Of a stretch of DNA of 24,488 bases, positions 7,014-14,515 are shown piece by piece. The DNA is from Fidelibacterota bacterium (lineage in GTDB: Bacteria; Marinisomatota; Marinisomatia; Marinisomatales; UBA1611), in assembly GCA_002718285.1 (NCBI GenBank), contig PBAR01000024.1, positions 109,165 to 133,652 of the forward strand. Direction: 5' to 3'. Positions within the stretch are counted from its first letter, which is position 1. The number at the start of each line of letters is the position of its first letter. The position numbers and the translations under genes were made by a program. The notes below the pieces were generated by a model that had not been told where the DNA came from, did not search any database, and was given only the letters and a program-made list of their open reading frames with translations.

Positions 7014-9275
7014 TTAAAATATCATTCGATATTGAACTCCGATGCTTCTTCCTTTTTCTGGCATAATTAACTTAATTCTTGATAGGTGATTATAATATTC
7101 CTGGTTAAATATATTATCTATCTGAATAATAATTTTATGCAAAAACTTTGATGTATGAATCGTGTAACTTCCATTCAGGTCAAAAATAATGTACCCCTCT
7201 GTTCTTTTTTCAAATTCACCTAGCCTTGATTGCGGTAATCCTTTTTTAAGTTTCAATGCTAAAAAATACGGATTTAGAGCTAATTCTGTTGACAGAATTA
7301 ATTTATCGGGCGGTATGTAGGCCAAAGGAGTTTTATCCGACAAATTTTCTCCTATTATTTTTGACATACTTCCAAAAAAATTAATTGAATTTGTTATACT
7401 GTACCTCAACTCTGATTCAAAACCATAAATCCTTGCGCTTAGACCTTGCATTTCATATTTATAAAGCCAACCGCTTGATCCAGAACCCCATGCAATAAAA
7501 TCTGCTCCTGCACAAGGATGACTTTCTTCAAGATTTACAAATTCATCTTCACACTCTCCTAATTTGGAACTAATATGATAATTGGGACTAAAGTTTTGAT
7601 AACCAGTCAGTCGGATTTCACTTTTATTTGTATGACGTACCAAAGATGCCTCAACACCAACTGTATTTTCCACATCCAAGTTGGGCTGTCCAATTTCATA
7701 TGAATAGGTACCCAGATGTGGTCCATCTGAATATAGATCCTCAATACCAGGAGTCCGCCCAGTGAGCATGGTGCCAAAAGAAAATTCCCAATCCTTCCAG
7801 TTTCGAAAAACGCCTATTCCTGCTGAAAAAACGGGGAAATCACGCTTTATAACCTTACTTGTTTCTATATTTGATAATCTGTGTTGGGCATCTGGAATAA
7901 CTGATAGATATTCAGCCCGTGATGAAATTTGTAAAATGAACTTATTTATTTCTCTTTCAAGTAAACCAAATACAGCTATGTTTAATTCTTTTGTATCAGG
8001 TGTCCAGTAGAATCCCCCCGCTTGAAAATTACGATATTGTAATAATGACCCAACATGTAGTTTTGGACCTTTAAGTTTATTTTGTAATAAAAAACTTTGT
8101 TGCTCCAGAATCACAGATGGATTTGAACTCCCTTTTTCAAATTCAGTATGTCCATATTTTATATAGCGCTGATCAATATCTAATGTTTGAAATCCCATAA
8201 ATGAAATGTCTTTGTGAAGATTAAACTTTTGAGTATTTTTGTTCATATCAATATCTACCCCATCTATATGCCCTTCTACGCTTCCAGGGATACCGTAATC
8301 CATAGCAATTTGTTCGTATGAGAATGTTGAACGATAATCATTGCCAAAGTAAGAATAACTGCCTGTTATTTCATGATTAGAAAGTGCAGTGTTTACTAAC
8401 GGTCCAATTGGAGATGTCTGATCGCCTGTGTTCCGGCTAAGCAGTGATAATCTCAATTGGTGTTTATAATTAAGCGGAAAGTAACATACAATATTCCCAA
8501 ATAAACTTGAATTGGATGATTCTGTGCCAATAATGGAATGAAAGCTTGGTTTTTTAAATCTGGATTCTTTATCCATTTGCCTGCTCACATCGATGGCACC
8601 TCCAATTGTATTTGAGCCATAAAGTAGTGCCTCTGGTCCACGAATGATTCTCACTTTATTATATGAAGCCATATCCATACTGACAGTATGGTCAACGGAA
8701 GTATTGGAAAGATCTCCAGCTGTTAGACCGTCTTCTGTTAGTAAAAATCTATCTCCTGAGTATCCTCTTAAAACAGGCTGAGTTGTTCCCTGAGCCATGG
8801 AACGAATTGCTAAGCCTGTTTCTTCTTCCATGGTCATTGCCAGAGATGAATTTAGATTACTATGGTATTTACTTCCAGTAATGTAGATATTTGAAGAAAA
8901 ACTTTTGGGCTCAAGTTCTTGATGGGCTTCAACAAGTATCTTATTAATCTTGATGGTATCTCTATTCATAAAGATCTTACCTATATTATTATTTTCCTTA
9001 TCTATTTTAATTGATTTACTCACATCTTTGAATCCTATCATAGAAATTTCTAAGGTTATTTGAGTATAAGGCAAATCTGTGATAATGAAGCGACCATCAA
9101 CCCTGGACACAGTCCCTTTTTCAAGTTGATCTAAATAAATATTGGCACCATGGATAGGTGTTTGATCTTCATTATTAAGGATTACGCCTTTAATAGATGC
9201 TCCCTGAGCCCATAATAATCCCAGAAAACATATAAATATTAGAGGTTTATCAATTACCATATTTTTTCTGAACAT
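7014..9275 (-). CDS. TonB-dependent outer-membrane receptor, probably for zinc (ZnuD-like)
   Basis: A 753-residue outer-membrane receptor. It has an N-terminal signal peptide (residues 1-25, ending LLWAQ) and a carboxypeptidase-regulatory-like beta domain (about 28-105: GVILNNEDQTPIHGANIYL...GRFIITDLP). The plug domain follows (about 140-235: VLRGYSGDRFLLTEDG, then VRIIRGPEALLYGSNTIGG) and then a long beta-barrel ending in ...YRMIF, with a terminal aromatic residue. The barrel segment GIEDLYSDGPHLGTYSYEIG (about residues 507-526) followed by QPNLDVE matches the pattern I recall from zinc receptors of the ZnuD group. The two small upstream genes encode His-rich exported proteins, which supports a transition-metal substrate. 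The metal itself is an inference. A structured element fills part of the 208-nt leader. Confidence 0.88.
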   Translation of the reverse strand: MFRKNMVIDKPLIFICFLGLLWAQGASIKGVILNNEDQTPIHGANIYLDQLEKGTVSRVDGRFIITDLPYTQITLEISMIGFKDVSKSIKIDKENNNIGKIFMNRDTIKINKILVEAHQELEPKSFSSNIYITGSKYHSNLNSSLAMTMEEETGLAIRSMAQGTTQPVLRGYSGDRFLLTEDGLTAGDLSNTSVDHTVSMDMASYNKVRIIRGPEALLYGSNTIGGAIDVSRQMDKESRFKKPSFHSIIGTESSNSSLFGNIVCYFPLNYKHQLRLSLLSRNTGDQTSPIGPLVNTALSNHEITGSYSYFGNDYRSTFSYEQIAMDYGIPGSVEGHIDGVDIDMNKNTQKFNLHKDISFMGFQTLDIDQRYIKYGHTEFEKGSSNPSVILEQQSFLLQNKLKGPKLHVGSLLQYRNFQAGGFYWTPDTKELNIAVFGLLEREINKFILQISSRAEYLSVIPDAQHRLSNIETSKVIKRDFPVFSAGIGVFRNWKDWEFSFGTMLTGRTPGIEDLYSDGPHLGTYSYEIGQPNLDVENTVGVEASLVRHTNKSEIRLTGYQNFSPNYHISSKLGECEDEFVNLEESHPCAGADFIAWGSGSSGWLYKYEMQGLSARIYGFESELRYSITNSINFFGSMSKIIGENLSDKTPLAYIPPDKLILSTELALNPYFLALKLKKGLPQSRLGEFEKRTEGYIIFDLNGSYTIHTSKFLHKIIIQIDNIFNQEYYNHLSRIKLIMPEKGRSIGVQYRMIF

Positions 9276-9337
9276 AATTATATTTTGAAGTCTAATAAGA
9301 GATTTTATTTATAAAATTTAATTGCTTTTTTTTAAAT

Positions 9338-9417
9338 AAAAGGTGGGCACTATTACACCAACTCGGATTCTTAAGTTCACGATATGTTGGTTGATGTGAC
9401 TGTGAATAGCCCCCACC
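9338..9417 (-). ncRNA. long imperfect stem-loop upstream of the receptor gene (attenuator, riboswitch or terminator)
   Basis: Read on the minus strand, GGTGGGGGCTATT (9417-9405) pairs with AATAGTGCCCACC (9354-9342): 12 of 13 positions pair, counting one G-U, with one mismatch. Inside the 50-nt loop, ACCAAC (9391-9386) pairs with GTTGGT (9362-9357). The 3' arm runs directly into UUUUAUUU (9341-9334). The G-U position is an A-C mismatch on the plus strand, so the structure favours the minus-strand transcript, which is the coding direction. It lies about 60 nt before the receptor ATG. It could terminate the upstream small genes or control read-through into the receptor. I do not recognise a known riboswitch class. 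Confidence 0.45.
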
Positions 9418-9483
9418 CATATTATTTAAAAACCTTACTAAGACCGTAATTGCCCAAGAAAGTATATGTAAATGATCAAATAA

Positions 9484-9996
9484 TTAATTGACAAGTACAG
9501 GGACGTTGTTGGTTGAACCATAATCAGTATGACCTTCATGCATTAATTCAAGTTTAAAACTGGTAGATCCTGAAGATACGCCAATAATATGTATCGCCAT
9601 TCCATGTTCTTCTTCATGATCATGATGACCATCTTCTTCATGATCTTCTACTTCTACGATTGCAATGCTTGCGTCATTACCAGAAACAACTATTTCATCT
9701 TCATGATCTTCTTCTCCTTCTTCTTCATGCTCGATCTCATCACCATCTTTATCAAGAAAATGAATTGAAAGCTCGAGTGTGTCTCCAACTGCTAAGACAA
9801 TACCGCCTTCAACTGCACCTGCTAACTGCTTGTAGACCTGTGTTTCATTTTTATCCTCAAGAACAAAACCCGCTGCCTCTGTGTGTTCTTCATCATGGCT
9901 GTGATCATCGTCTTCGCAACCTGTCGTGAATAAAACCATGCTTGTCAGTAAAAAAAATACGTGCGCTCTTATTGCACGCAATGATAGAAATTGCAT
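9484..9996 (-). CDS. His/Asp/Glu-rich lipoprotein, probable metal binding
   Basis: A 170-residue exported protein. The N-terminal hydrophobic segment (residues 11-25) ends in FTTGC, a near-standard lipobox placing Cys27 as the lipidated residue. Three low-complexity clusters rich in His, Asp and Glu follow, at about residues 28-38, 90-105 and 118-132 (for example DHEEDGHHDHEEEHG). They are separated by beta-type sequence such as GGIVLAVGDTLELSIHFLD. Such clusters commonly bind zinc, nickel or copper. A clear ribosome site AAGGAG (10003-10008) lies six bases before the ATG. Its place between a small His/Cys protein and a ZnuD-like receptor suggests a surface or periplasmic metal trap that feeds the receptor. 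No function is proven. Confidence 0.82.
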   Translation of the reverse strand: MQFLSLRAIRAHVFFLLTSMVLFTTGCEDDDHSHDEEHTEAAGFVLEDKNETQVYKQLAGAVEGGIVLAVGDTLELSIHFLDKDGDEIEHEEEGEEDHEDEIVVSGNDASIAIVEVEDHEEDGHHDHEEEHGMAIHIIGVSSGSTSFKLELMHEGHTDYGSTNNVPVLVN

Positions 9997-10031
9997 AAAA
10001 TGCTCCTTTAATAATTGTTGTATTAATTTCC

Positions 10032-10050
10032 CACTACTTCAATAGTAGTG
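10032..10050 (-). other. intercistronic 7-bp hairpin
   Basis: CACTACT and AGTAGTG form a perfect 7-bp stem with a 5-nt loop, 21 nt after the stop of the small His/Cys protein gene. No U-run follows on the minus strand, so it is more likely an mRNA stability or processing element than a terminator. Confidence 0.4.
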
Positions 10051-10071
10051 TGATTATAATGGTGTTATTTA

Positions 10072-10392
10072 TTAAAGTAGAGCTGGCGGAGGGCGACTGA
10101 ATAAGTTGAAATACGTTAATGCATTATCAAAGCTGTCATTTAATGAATAGAAAAATATCCCATTTCCATTAAATGATAATTCAACACATTCTTGAACAAT
10201 CAGTCTATTGTTCTTATTTAAACATTTTTCGCATTGGTGTGTAATGGAATGATGTTTCTCATCATCACAATCAATGTTACATATGCTATACCCATCGCTA
10301 TGATCATTATGATGGGACTCTATATGAAATGAAGCCGTAAGAAGTAGGAGTGAAAGTCCATATACAATGAAATTATTTAGCATTCTATTCAT
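10072..10392 (-). CDS. small secreted His/Cys-rich protein
   Basis: A 106-residue protein with a hydrophobic N-terminal signal-like segment (about residues 6-22). A metal-ligand-rich stretch follows (HIESHHNDHSDGYSICNIDC, then KHHSITHQCEKC). Five cysteines (38, 42, 54, 57, 69), including CxxC at 54-57, and nine histidines fall in the first 52 residues after the signal or shortly beyond. The C-terminus ends SRPPPALL. This layout (His cluster, Cys pairs, Pro-rich end) resembles the small exported 'HYC_CC_PP'-type proteins seen beside metal TonB receptors in Bacteroidetes; that comparison is from memory. It is the first gene of the likely metal-uptake operon, preceded by an AT-rich palindrome. 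Confidence 0.75.
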   Translation of the reverse strand: MNRMLNNFIVYGLSLLLLTASFHIESHHNDHSDGYSICNIDCDDEKHHSITHQCEKCLNKNNRLIVQECVELSFNGNGIFFYSLNDSFDNALTYFNLFSRPPPALL

Positions 10393-10406
10393 ATTTAAAA
10401 TTGATC

Positions 10407-10421
10407 AAATATATTATATTT
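10407..10421 (-). promoter_or_regulatory. 7-1-7 inverted repeat, candidate Zur/Fur-type operator
   Basis: AAATATA-T-TATATTT is a perfect 7-1-7 inverted repeat ending 15 nt upstream of the ATG of the His/Cys-rich gene. Fur-family repressors, including Zur, bind AT-rich 7-1-7 palindromes, and the downstream genes look metal-related. The element consists only of A and T, so chance occurrence in this AT-rich DNA is a real alternative. Confidence 0.3.
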
Positions 10422-10574
10422 ATTAACCCTGATTTAATACCAAATAAAATATATACCATCCAATCATAGGGCCACTACGTGGGTGTAATCTAACATATAA
10501 AAATAGTTATTGAACCCAAATTTTTTCTTTATGTTATATGTGATCAATAGTAAAAAAGTTATACTTTAAGCTTT

Positions 10575-11648
10575 CTATTTTGCTAAAGATTTACCTGCAG
10601 AACCCAGGTCTATAAAAGCTTCTTCTAATCTTTCTATCATTGATTCTTCTGCAAGTCTAAGAAATTTACGCGGATCATATTGTTTTTTATAAGGAGTGCC
10701 GTCAACTGGGTCGATCTGATATTTGAAGGCTTTTGTATTTTCTTCTACATATTTACCTACAGCTTTTGCGAATGCAAATTGTGTATCGGTATCAATATTC
10801 ATTTTGAAAACGCCATATGAAATAGCATCAGTTATTTTTGTTTTTTCTGAGCCAGATCCACCATGAAAAACTAAGTCCAATGGTTTGGCCCCTGTTTCGA
10901 AAGTCATCTGAACAAGCTCTTGAGATTTTTTCAGAATTTCTGGACGAAGTTTTACATTTCCAGGCTTATAAACTCCATGTACATTACCAAATGAAGCTGC
11001 TAAGCTAAAATGACCAATAGGTGAAAGTAATTTATACGCTCGTAGACAATCTTCTGGTTGAGTGTAAAGCAATGGATTATCGGCACCGATATCATCATCT
11101 GATCCTACTCCATCTTCCTCACCTCCGGTGACACCTAATTCAATTTCAAGGCTCATACCTATTGGTGCCATACGCTTTAACATACGTTCGCATTCTGATA
11201 GATTAAATTCAATATCCTCAGCAGATAAATCCAGCATATGTGAACTATATAGCGGCTTACCTGTTTTTTGAAAATGAACTTCACTTTTATCAACCAATGC
11301 TTCAACCCAGGGTATTAGGCTTTTATTTGCATGATCGGTATGAAGCACAACACAAATTCCATATTTTTCAGCCAACAGGTGAATATGCTGAGCTGCTGAA
11401 ATCGCTCCAAAAACTTTTGCTTCAAAACTATCATCTAATCCTTTCCCAGCATAAAATTGTCCAGCACTGTTTGAAAATTGGATAATTACATCCCCTTTGT
11501 TCTTTGCGGCAGCTTCCATAATAGCATTAACAGAATTTGTTCCTACTGCATTAACTGCGGGGAGTGCATAGCCACCTGATTTAGCTGCTTTTAATAATGT
11601 TTTATAATCTTCACCTGTTACCACTCCAGGTTTTAATGAATATGACAT
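10575..11648 (-). CDS. fbaA: class II fructose-bisphosphate aldolase
   Basis: Zinc-dependent aldolase that interconverts fructose 1,6-bisphosphate with glyceraldehyde 3-phosphate and dihydroxyacetone phosphate. The 357-residue length fits the class IIA (E. coli FbaA-like) group. Motifs are VVLHTDHANK with Asp105 (catalytic) and His106 (zinc ligand), SSHMLDLS, ELGVTGGEEDGV, AASFGNVHGVYKPG (second zinc His) and LVFHGGSGS (third zinc His and phosphate loop), then KMNIDTDTQ. The ATG at 11648 has a purine-rich AAAGGAAAAG stretch upstream. It starts 18 nt after the PPi-dependent phosphofructokinase gene, so the two consecutive pathway steps are probably co-transcribed. Confidence 0.97.
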   Translation of the reverse strand: MSYSLKPGVVTGEDYKTLLKAAKSGGYALPAVNAVGTNSVNAIMEAAAKNKGDVIIQFSNSAGQFYAGKGLDDSFEAKVFGAISAAQHIHLLAEKYGICVVLHTDHANKSLIPWVEALVDKSEVHFQKTGKPLYSSHMLDLSAEDIEFNLSECERMLKRMAPIGMSLEIELGVTGGEEDGVGSDDDIGADNPLLYTQPEDCLRAYKLLSPIGHFSLAASFGNVHGVYKPGNVKLRPEILKKSQELVQMTFETGAKPLDLVFHGGSGSEKTKITDAISYGVFKMNIDTDTQFAFAKAVGKYVEENTKAFKYQIDPVDGTPYKKQYDPRKFLRLAEESMIERLEEAFIDLGSAGKSLAK

Positions 11649-11666
11649 AGAATTACTTTTCCTTTA

Positions 11667-12854
11667 TTATTGTCCAATTTCAATCAACATATTTTGGAAC
11701 CAATCGATCATAGGATCAAAGGGTTTTCCTCCTTTAATTTTCTCAAAATCAATTAAGTTCAATTCTGATTTTTTTTCATCATCAAGCCCCACAACACCGC
11801 TCTCCTTATTTAAAGCTCTTTCGGCTGCATGAAAAGCTGATTTTTTTATAAGTCTGAGATCCTTTTGGTTTGGCTTTGCAGATCTTGCAAAATAACCACT
11901 TTTTTGAACCAAAACTTTTTCTGCATCAAGCTCTGCCGCAAACTGTTTTGCGAACCATCGTCCAGGATTAATTTCATCTAGTCGGATATGTCCAAAAGCA
12001 TCACGGGGGACATCCTTATTTTTTGCTTCCATTTCACGGACAATCATATCTATTCCAGCACCTTCACTTAGAAAGATATTCACACCGTCTTTCTCATTCA
12101 TTCTTTGAGTTAATCGTTTTATTTCCTTATCAAAATCAATATCTTTTTCCGGTATATAAACCGCATCGATATCCCATCTTTTATGATCAACCAGAAGTTC
12201 AGGGATAAATTCTTTTTGCATCATTCTTTCCCTATAATCAAATGCAGTCTGCGCTGTTAACCAGCCGCAATTACGACCCATAATCTCATGAATAATTAAT
12301 TGCCGAGTACTAGTTGTATTTTCATTAGAAATATTTTCAAAAAAAATGGCACCTTGTTCAGCCGCAGTCCAGGCACCTAATGTCTGCGTAACAGGGAATA
12401 CATCATTATCTACAGTTTTTGGTAAACCAACGACGGTTAGAGCATATCCATTTTCTTTCAAATAAAATGATAGATGTGCAGCCATTGTATTGGTATCATC
12501 ACCGCCAATAGTATGCAAAATATCTACTTTATCTTTAGCTAATTGTTCTGCAGCTATTTTTAAAGGGTCCTCACCTATTTGGACATAACCACGTTTTTCA
12601 CAATCATCTTTATTTGTTAGCTTTACCCTACTATTGCCTATTGGACTTCCGCCAAAATCATATAATATATTATATCTTGATTTAACTGTTTCTGGAAAAT
12701 GAATTGATTTTCCTAAAAGCAGTCCCCGATAGCCATTTAAATAACCTATCATATTTGCTTCTGGCGCCAATTCATTATATTTCTCAATAAGAGATCCAAT
12801 AGATGCTGATAAACATGGTGCAATGCCACCAGCAGTAAGAAAGGCTATTTTCAT
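11667..12854 (-). CDS. pfp: pyrophosphate-dependent 6-phosphofructokinase
   Basis: Catalyses the reversible phosphoryl transfer between PPi and fructose 6-phosphate. At 395 residues it shows TAGGIAPCL at the N-terminus, GGSPIGNSR, IGGDDTNTMAA (Asp119-Asp120) and GLPKTVDNDV (Lys146), then EIMGRNCGWLTAQTA. The second Asp of GGDD together with Lys of PKT is the accepted signature for PPi rather than ATP use; ATP enzymes have GGDG and PGT. The enzyme therefore probably serves both glycolysis and gluconeogenesis. It lies directly upstream of the aldolase and 38 nt downstream of a small secreted beta-repeat protein. No clear Shine-Dalgarno sequence precedes its ATG. Confidence 0.95.
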   Translation of the reverse strand: MKIAFLTAGGIAPCLSASIGSLIEKYNELAPEANMIGYLNGYRGLLLGKSIHFPETVKSRYNILYDFGGSPIGNSRVKLTNKDDCEKRGYVQIGEDPLKIAAEQLAKDKVDILHTIGGDDTNTMAAHLSFYLKENGYALTVVGLPKTVDNDVFPVTQTLGAWTAAEQGAIFFENISNENTTSTRQLIIHEIMGRNCGWLTAQTAFDYRERMMQKEFIPELLVDHKRWDIDAVYIPEKDIDFDKEIKRLTQRMNEKDGVNIFLSEGAGIDMIVREMEAKNKDVPRDAFGHIRLDEINPGRWFAKQFAAELDAEKVLVQKSGYFARSAKPNQKDLRLIKKSAFHAAERALNKESGVVGLDDEKKSELNLIDFEKIKGGKPFDPMIDWFQNMLIEIGQ

Positions 12855-12892
12855 CTATTCAAAATATTTCGATTAATAACCAACATTTTTTT

Positions 12893-13234
12893 TTAATTCT
12901 TCCCAGATCGTGTGTACCCTAGTGCTCCATACCTGTCATTTAGTACCAATACACCATCCATGTCTCTATTTGAACCAATATAAGAAGTAGGTTGTTCATA
13001 TTTATTATAGGTTTGTACATATCCATTCTTTTCTTTTCCAGTTCCAAGATAAAGGGTTCTTTTCTGATTCTGATTAAAAGCTGTTATAAAACCGCCATGT
13101 CCATCATCTTGAATAGTTATAGAATTAACAACTATATCACCCATATTACCTTCTTCATTAGCCCCTATATTTACAAAAAATATAATTGTTCCAAGTACAC
13201 CAATAATCAAACTTTTCATATCTATTTTATTCAT
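12893..13234 (-). CDS. small exported protein with beta-repeat (tail-fibre-like) sequence
   Basis: Not a recognised family. The start is taken as the ATG at 13234 because a strong GGAGG site lies at 13240-13244, five bases upstream; the frame can be extended to a TTG at 13246, but that is unlikely. The 113-residue product has a hydrophobic N-terminal signal or anchor (about residues 7-23). Short repeats with regular glycines and asparagines follow (DGHGGFITAFNQ, LYLGTGKEKNGYV, SYIGSNRDMDGVLVLNDRYG, ALGYTRSGK). This spacing resembles stacked beta-strand repeats of surface or fibre proteins. It sits between a two-helix membrane protein and PPi-phosphofructokinase on the same strand. Function unknown. 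Confidence 0.72.
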   Translation of the reverse strand: MNKIDMKSLIIGVLGTIIFFVNIGANEEGNMGDIVVNSITIQDDGHGGFITAFNQNQKRTLYLGTGKEKNGYVQTYNKYEQPTSYIGSNRDMDGVLVLNDRYGALGYTRSGKN

Positions 13235-13239
13235 AATAT

Positions 13240-13244
13240 CCTCC
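13240..13244 (-). promoter_or_regulatory. strong ribosome binding site GGAGG deciding the start at 13234
   Basis: GGAGG on the minus strand lies five bases before ATG 13234. Most genes in this window lack such a site, so it is informative for choosing this start over the upstream TTG. Confidence 0.75.
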
Positions 13245-13251
13245 AATATAA

Positions 13252-13521
13252 TTATAAAATTTTTTCTTTAAATGTATTATCGTTATTTAATCCATGAGAT
13301 TTATCCGTTAATTCATCACCATTGGTTTTTTCATTCCCAAACTCTTTGTGCCAATTTTCCTTAGCATATAAAATTTTTAATACCAAAATTCCAGTGTAAG
13401 ACAAAAGTATAAATATATATGTTAATACATGAATTAAATTATTCCGATCAATTAAAAAAAGAAATATCATCAGGAAAAAAGGTAACCAACGAATAATTTT
13501 CTGAATCAATTTATGATACAT
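13252..13521 (-). CDS. small two-helix membrane protein, unknown function
   Basis: An 89-residue protein with two predicted membrane segments: about residues 11-24 (IRWLPFFLMIFLFLI) and about 30-50 (IHVLTYIFILLSYTGILVLKI). A charged, polar C-terminal tail of about 38 residues follows (NWHKEFGNEKTNGDELTDKS...). It begins two bases after the stop of the M14-like hydrolase gene, which indicates co-translation. It ends 17 nt before the next start. I do not recognise the family. Confidence 0.72.
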   Translation of the reverse strand: MYHKLIQKIIRWLPFFLMIFLFLIDRNNLIHVLTYIFILLSYTGILVLKILYAKENWHKEFGNEKTNGDELTDKSHGLNNDNTFKEKIL

Positions 13522-13523
13522 AT

Positions 13524-14276
13524 TTACTGAAGACTTTTCTCAACAAATTCCAGCATTTTTTTCTGCTTTGTAAGCCATCCCAGTCTCGTTTCTACATTTA
13601 CATACCGAACTCCATTTCTAAATGCCGCCCAAGAGAGACTTCCGTCATCTTTTTCCGGTGGACGATTTTGCAAGACAACATTATAAGTTCCGACAGATAA
13701 TTTTGCAAAATCATCTGAATCAGTACAAATAATAAAATCACGGGGGTTTTCTTTAGGATTTAATGAAACTTTCGTACTGCGCCCCAACTCAGATTTTATG
13801 TTATATCCTCGGAAATTATTATGAACAGCAATTAATACGCCGTTTGAATCTGGGAAGATTGTAGATAGAAATTTATTACGGTCTTGATCCAGATCGTCCA
13901 ATGCCAATTTTAAAGTTCCAGGAGCCCATTCGGGTTTAAACTTTTTTATTGCTTTAAAAGATCCTTTCCTAGAAAACACTCTATTAGGATCAATCTTTGT
14001 ATCCAGATATGGTACCTCTCTTTCATCACTTTTTACCAAAAATGCAGTTCCGCCGTAATATCTTACGTGATGCCGAATTGCAAGGTTTGCAGTCTGTTCA
14101 TCCCCATGCAACCAAATATAGCGATTATTGGAATTCCCAATTTTTAACACTTCAAATTCGATGCTACAAAACTTTATAGGCGGGTGGAATATTTTTGTTT
14201 TACCCTTATTTGAGCCAAATAATAAAACAATTAAAAAGAAAAAAGTAAATATCCTTGTAAAAAAGTATTTATTCAT
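13524..14276 (-). CDS. exported M14-like metallohydrolase (carboxypeptidase/amidase-like)
   Basis: A 250-residue protein with an N-terminal signal or anchor segment (about residues 8-21). Conserved-looking motifs are YIWLHGDEQTANLAIRHH (His57 and Glu60, an HxxE pair), DPNRVFSRKG (Asp97, Arg99), VLIAVHNNF (His152), KDDGSLS and RYVNVETRLGW (Glu229). HxxE...H...E is the zinc-ligand and catalytic layout of M14 carboxypeptidases. I recall a family of uncharacterised proteins with the same HxxE/DPNR/HNN/VNVE pattern. Acting on peptidoglycan peptides or other amides outside the cytoplasm is inference. It is the first gene of a tight group with the two-helix membrane protein and the beta-repeat protein. 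Confidence 0.7.
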   Translation of the reverse strand: MNKYFFTRIFTFFFLIVLLFGSNKGKTKIFHPPIKFCSIEFEVLKIGNSNNRYIWLHGDEQTANLAIRHHVRYYGGTAFLVKSDEREVPYLDTKIDPNRVFSRKGSFKAIKKFKPEWAPGTLKLALDDLDQDRNKFLSTIFPDSNGVLIAVHNNFRGYNIKSELGRSTKVSLNPKENPRDFIICTDSDDFAKLSVGTYNVVLQNRPPEKDDGSLSWAAFRNGVRYVNVETRLGWLTKQKKMLEFVEKSLQ

Positions 14277-14385
14277 TATTATTTAAATGATCATTTGCAA
14301 ACAGAAAATTTCCTACTGTTGTATCATGGAATATTAAAAAATACAATCAAAGGGAAAATCTCATTATGTTTTTCAATACAAAATA

Positions 14386-14490
14386 CTAATCTTTATCCTT
14401 ATCTTCGTTTAACCTATAGATCAAGGCTAAAACCAGACTGCCAATGATAAAGATGATAGTAACAATAAAAAATATGATCTTTAATTTCAT
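14386..14490 (-). CDS. 34-residue single-helix membrane peptide
   Basis: A short frame, ATG at 14490 to TAG at 14388-14386, encoding MKLKIIFFIVTIIFIIGSLV followed by LALIYRLN and an acidic/lysine tail EDKDKD. One clear transmembrane helix is flanked by positive N-terminal and charged C-terminal ends, which is typical of real micro-membrane proteins. It begins 25 nt after the nucleosidase-family stop. There is no evident ribosome site, and AT-rich DNA yields hydrophobic frames readily, so this is tentative. The rest of 14277-14515 shows nothing else. Confidence 0.42.
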   Translation of the reverse strand: MKLKIIFFIVTIIFIIGSLVLALIYRLNEDKDKD

Positions 14491-14515
14491 AACATAATTG
14501 ATTTTCAATTTTTAA

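Noticed and set aside
9660..9929. Plus-strand 89-residue frame rich in Leu and His opposite the lipoprotein gene
   Set aside because: It is an antisense reflection of the repetitive GAT/CAT/GAA codons of the His/Asp/Glu-rich lipoprotein. It has no start signal and no family resemblance.
10460..10490. GGGCCACTACGTGGG considered as part of a cobalamin riboswitch for the TonB receptor
   Set aside because: It is on the wrong strand for the operon, the conserved B12-box is absent, and only a 4-bp stem forms.
12992..13297. Plus-strand 101-residue hydrophobic frame
   Set aside because: It lies opposite the beta-repeat protein, which has a strong GGAGG site and a sensible signal peptide. The plus frame is AT-driven Ile/Phe/Tyr-rich sequence.
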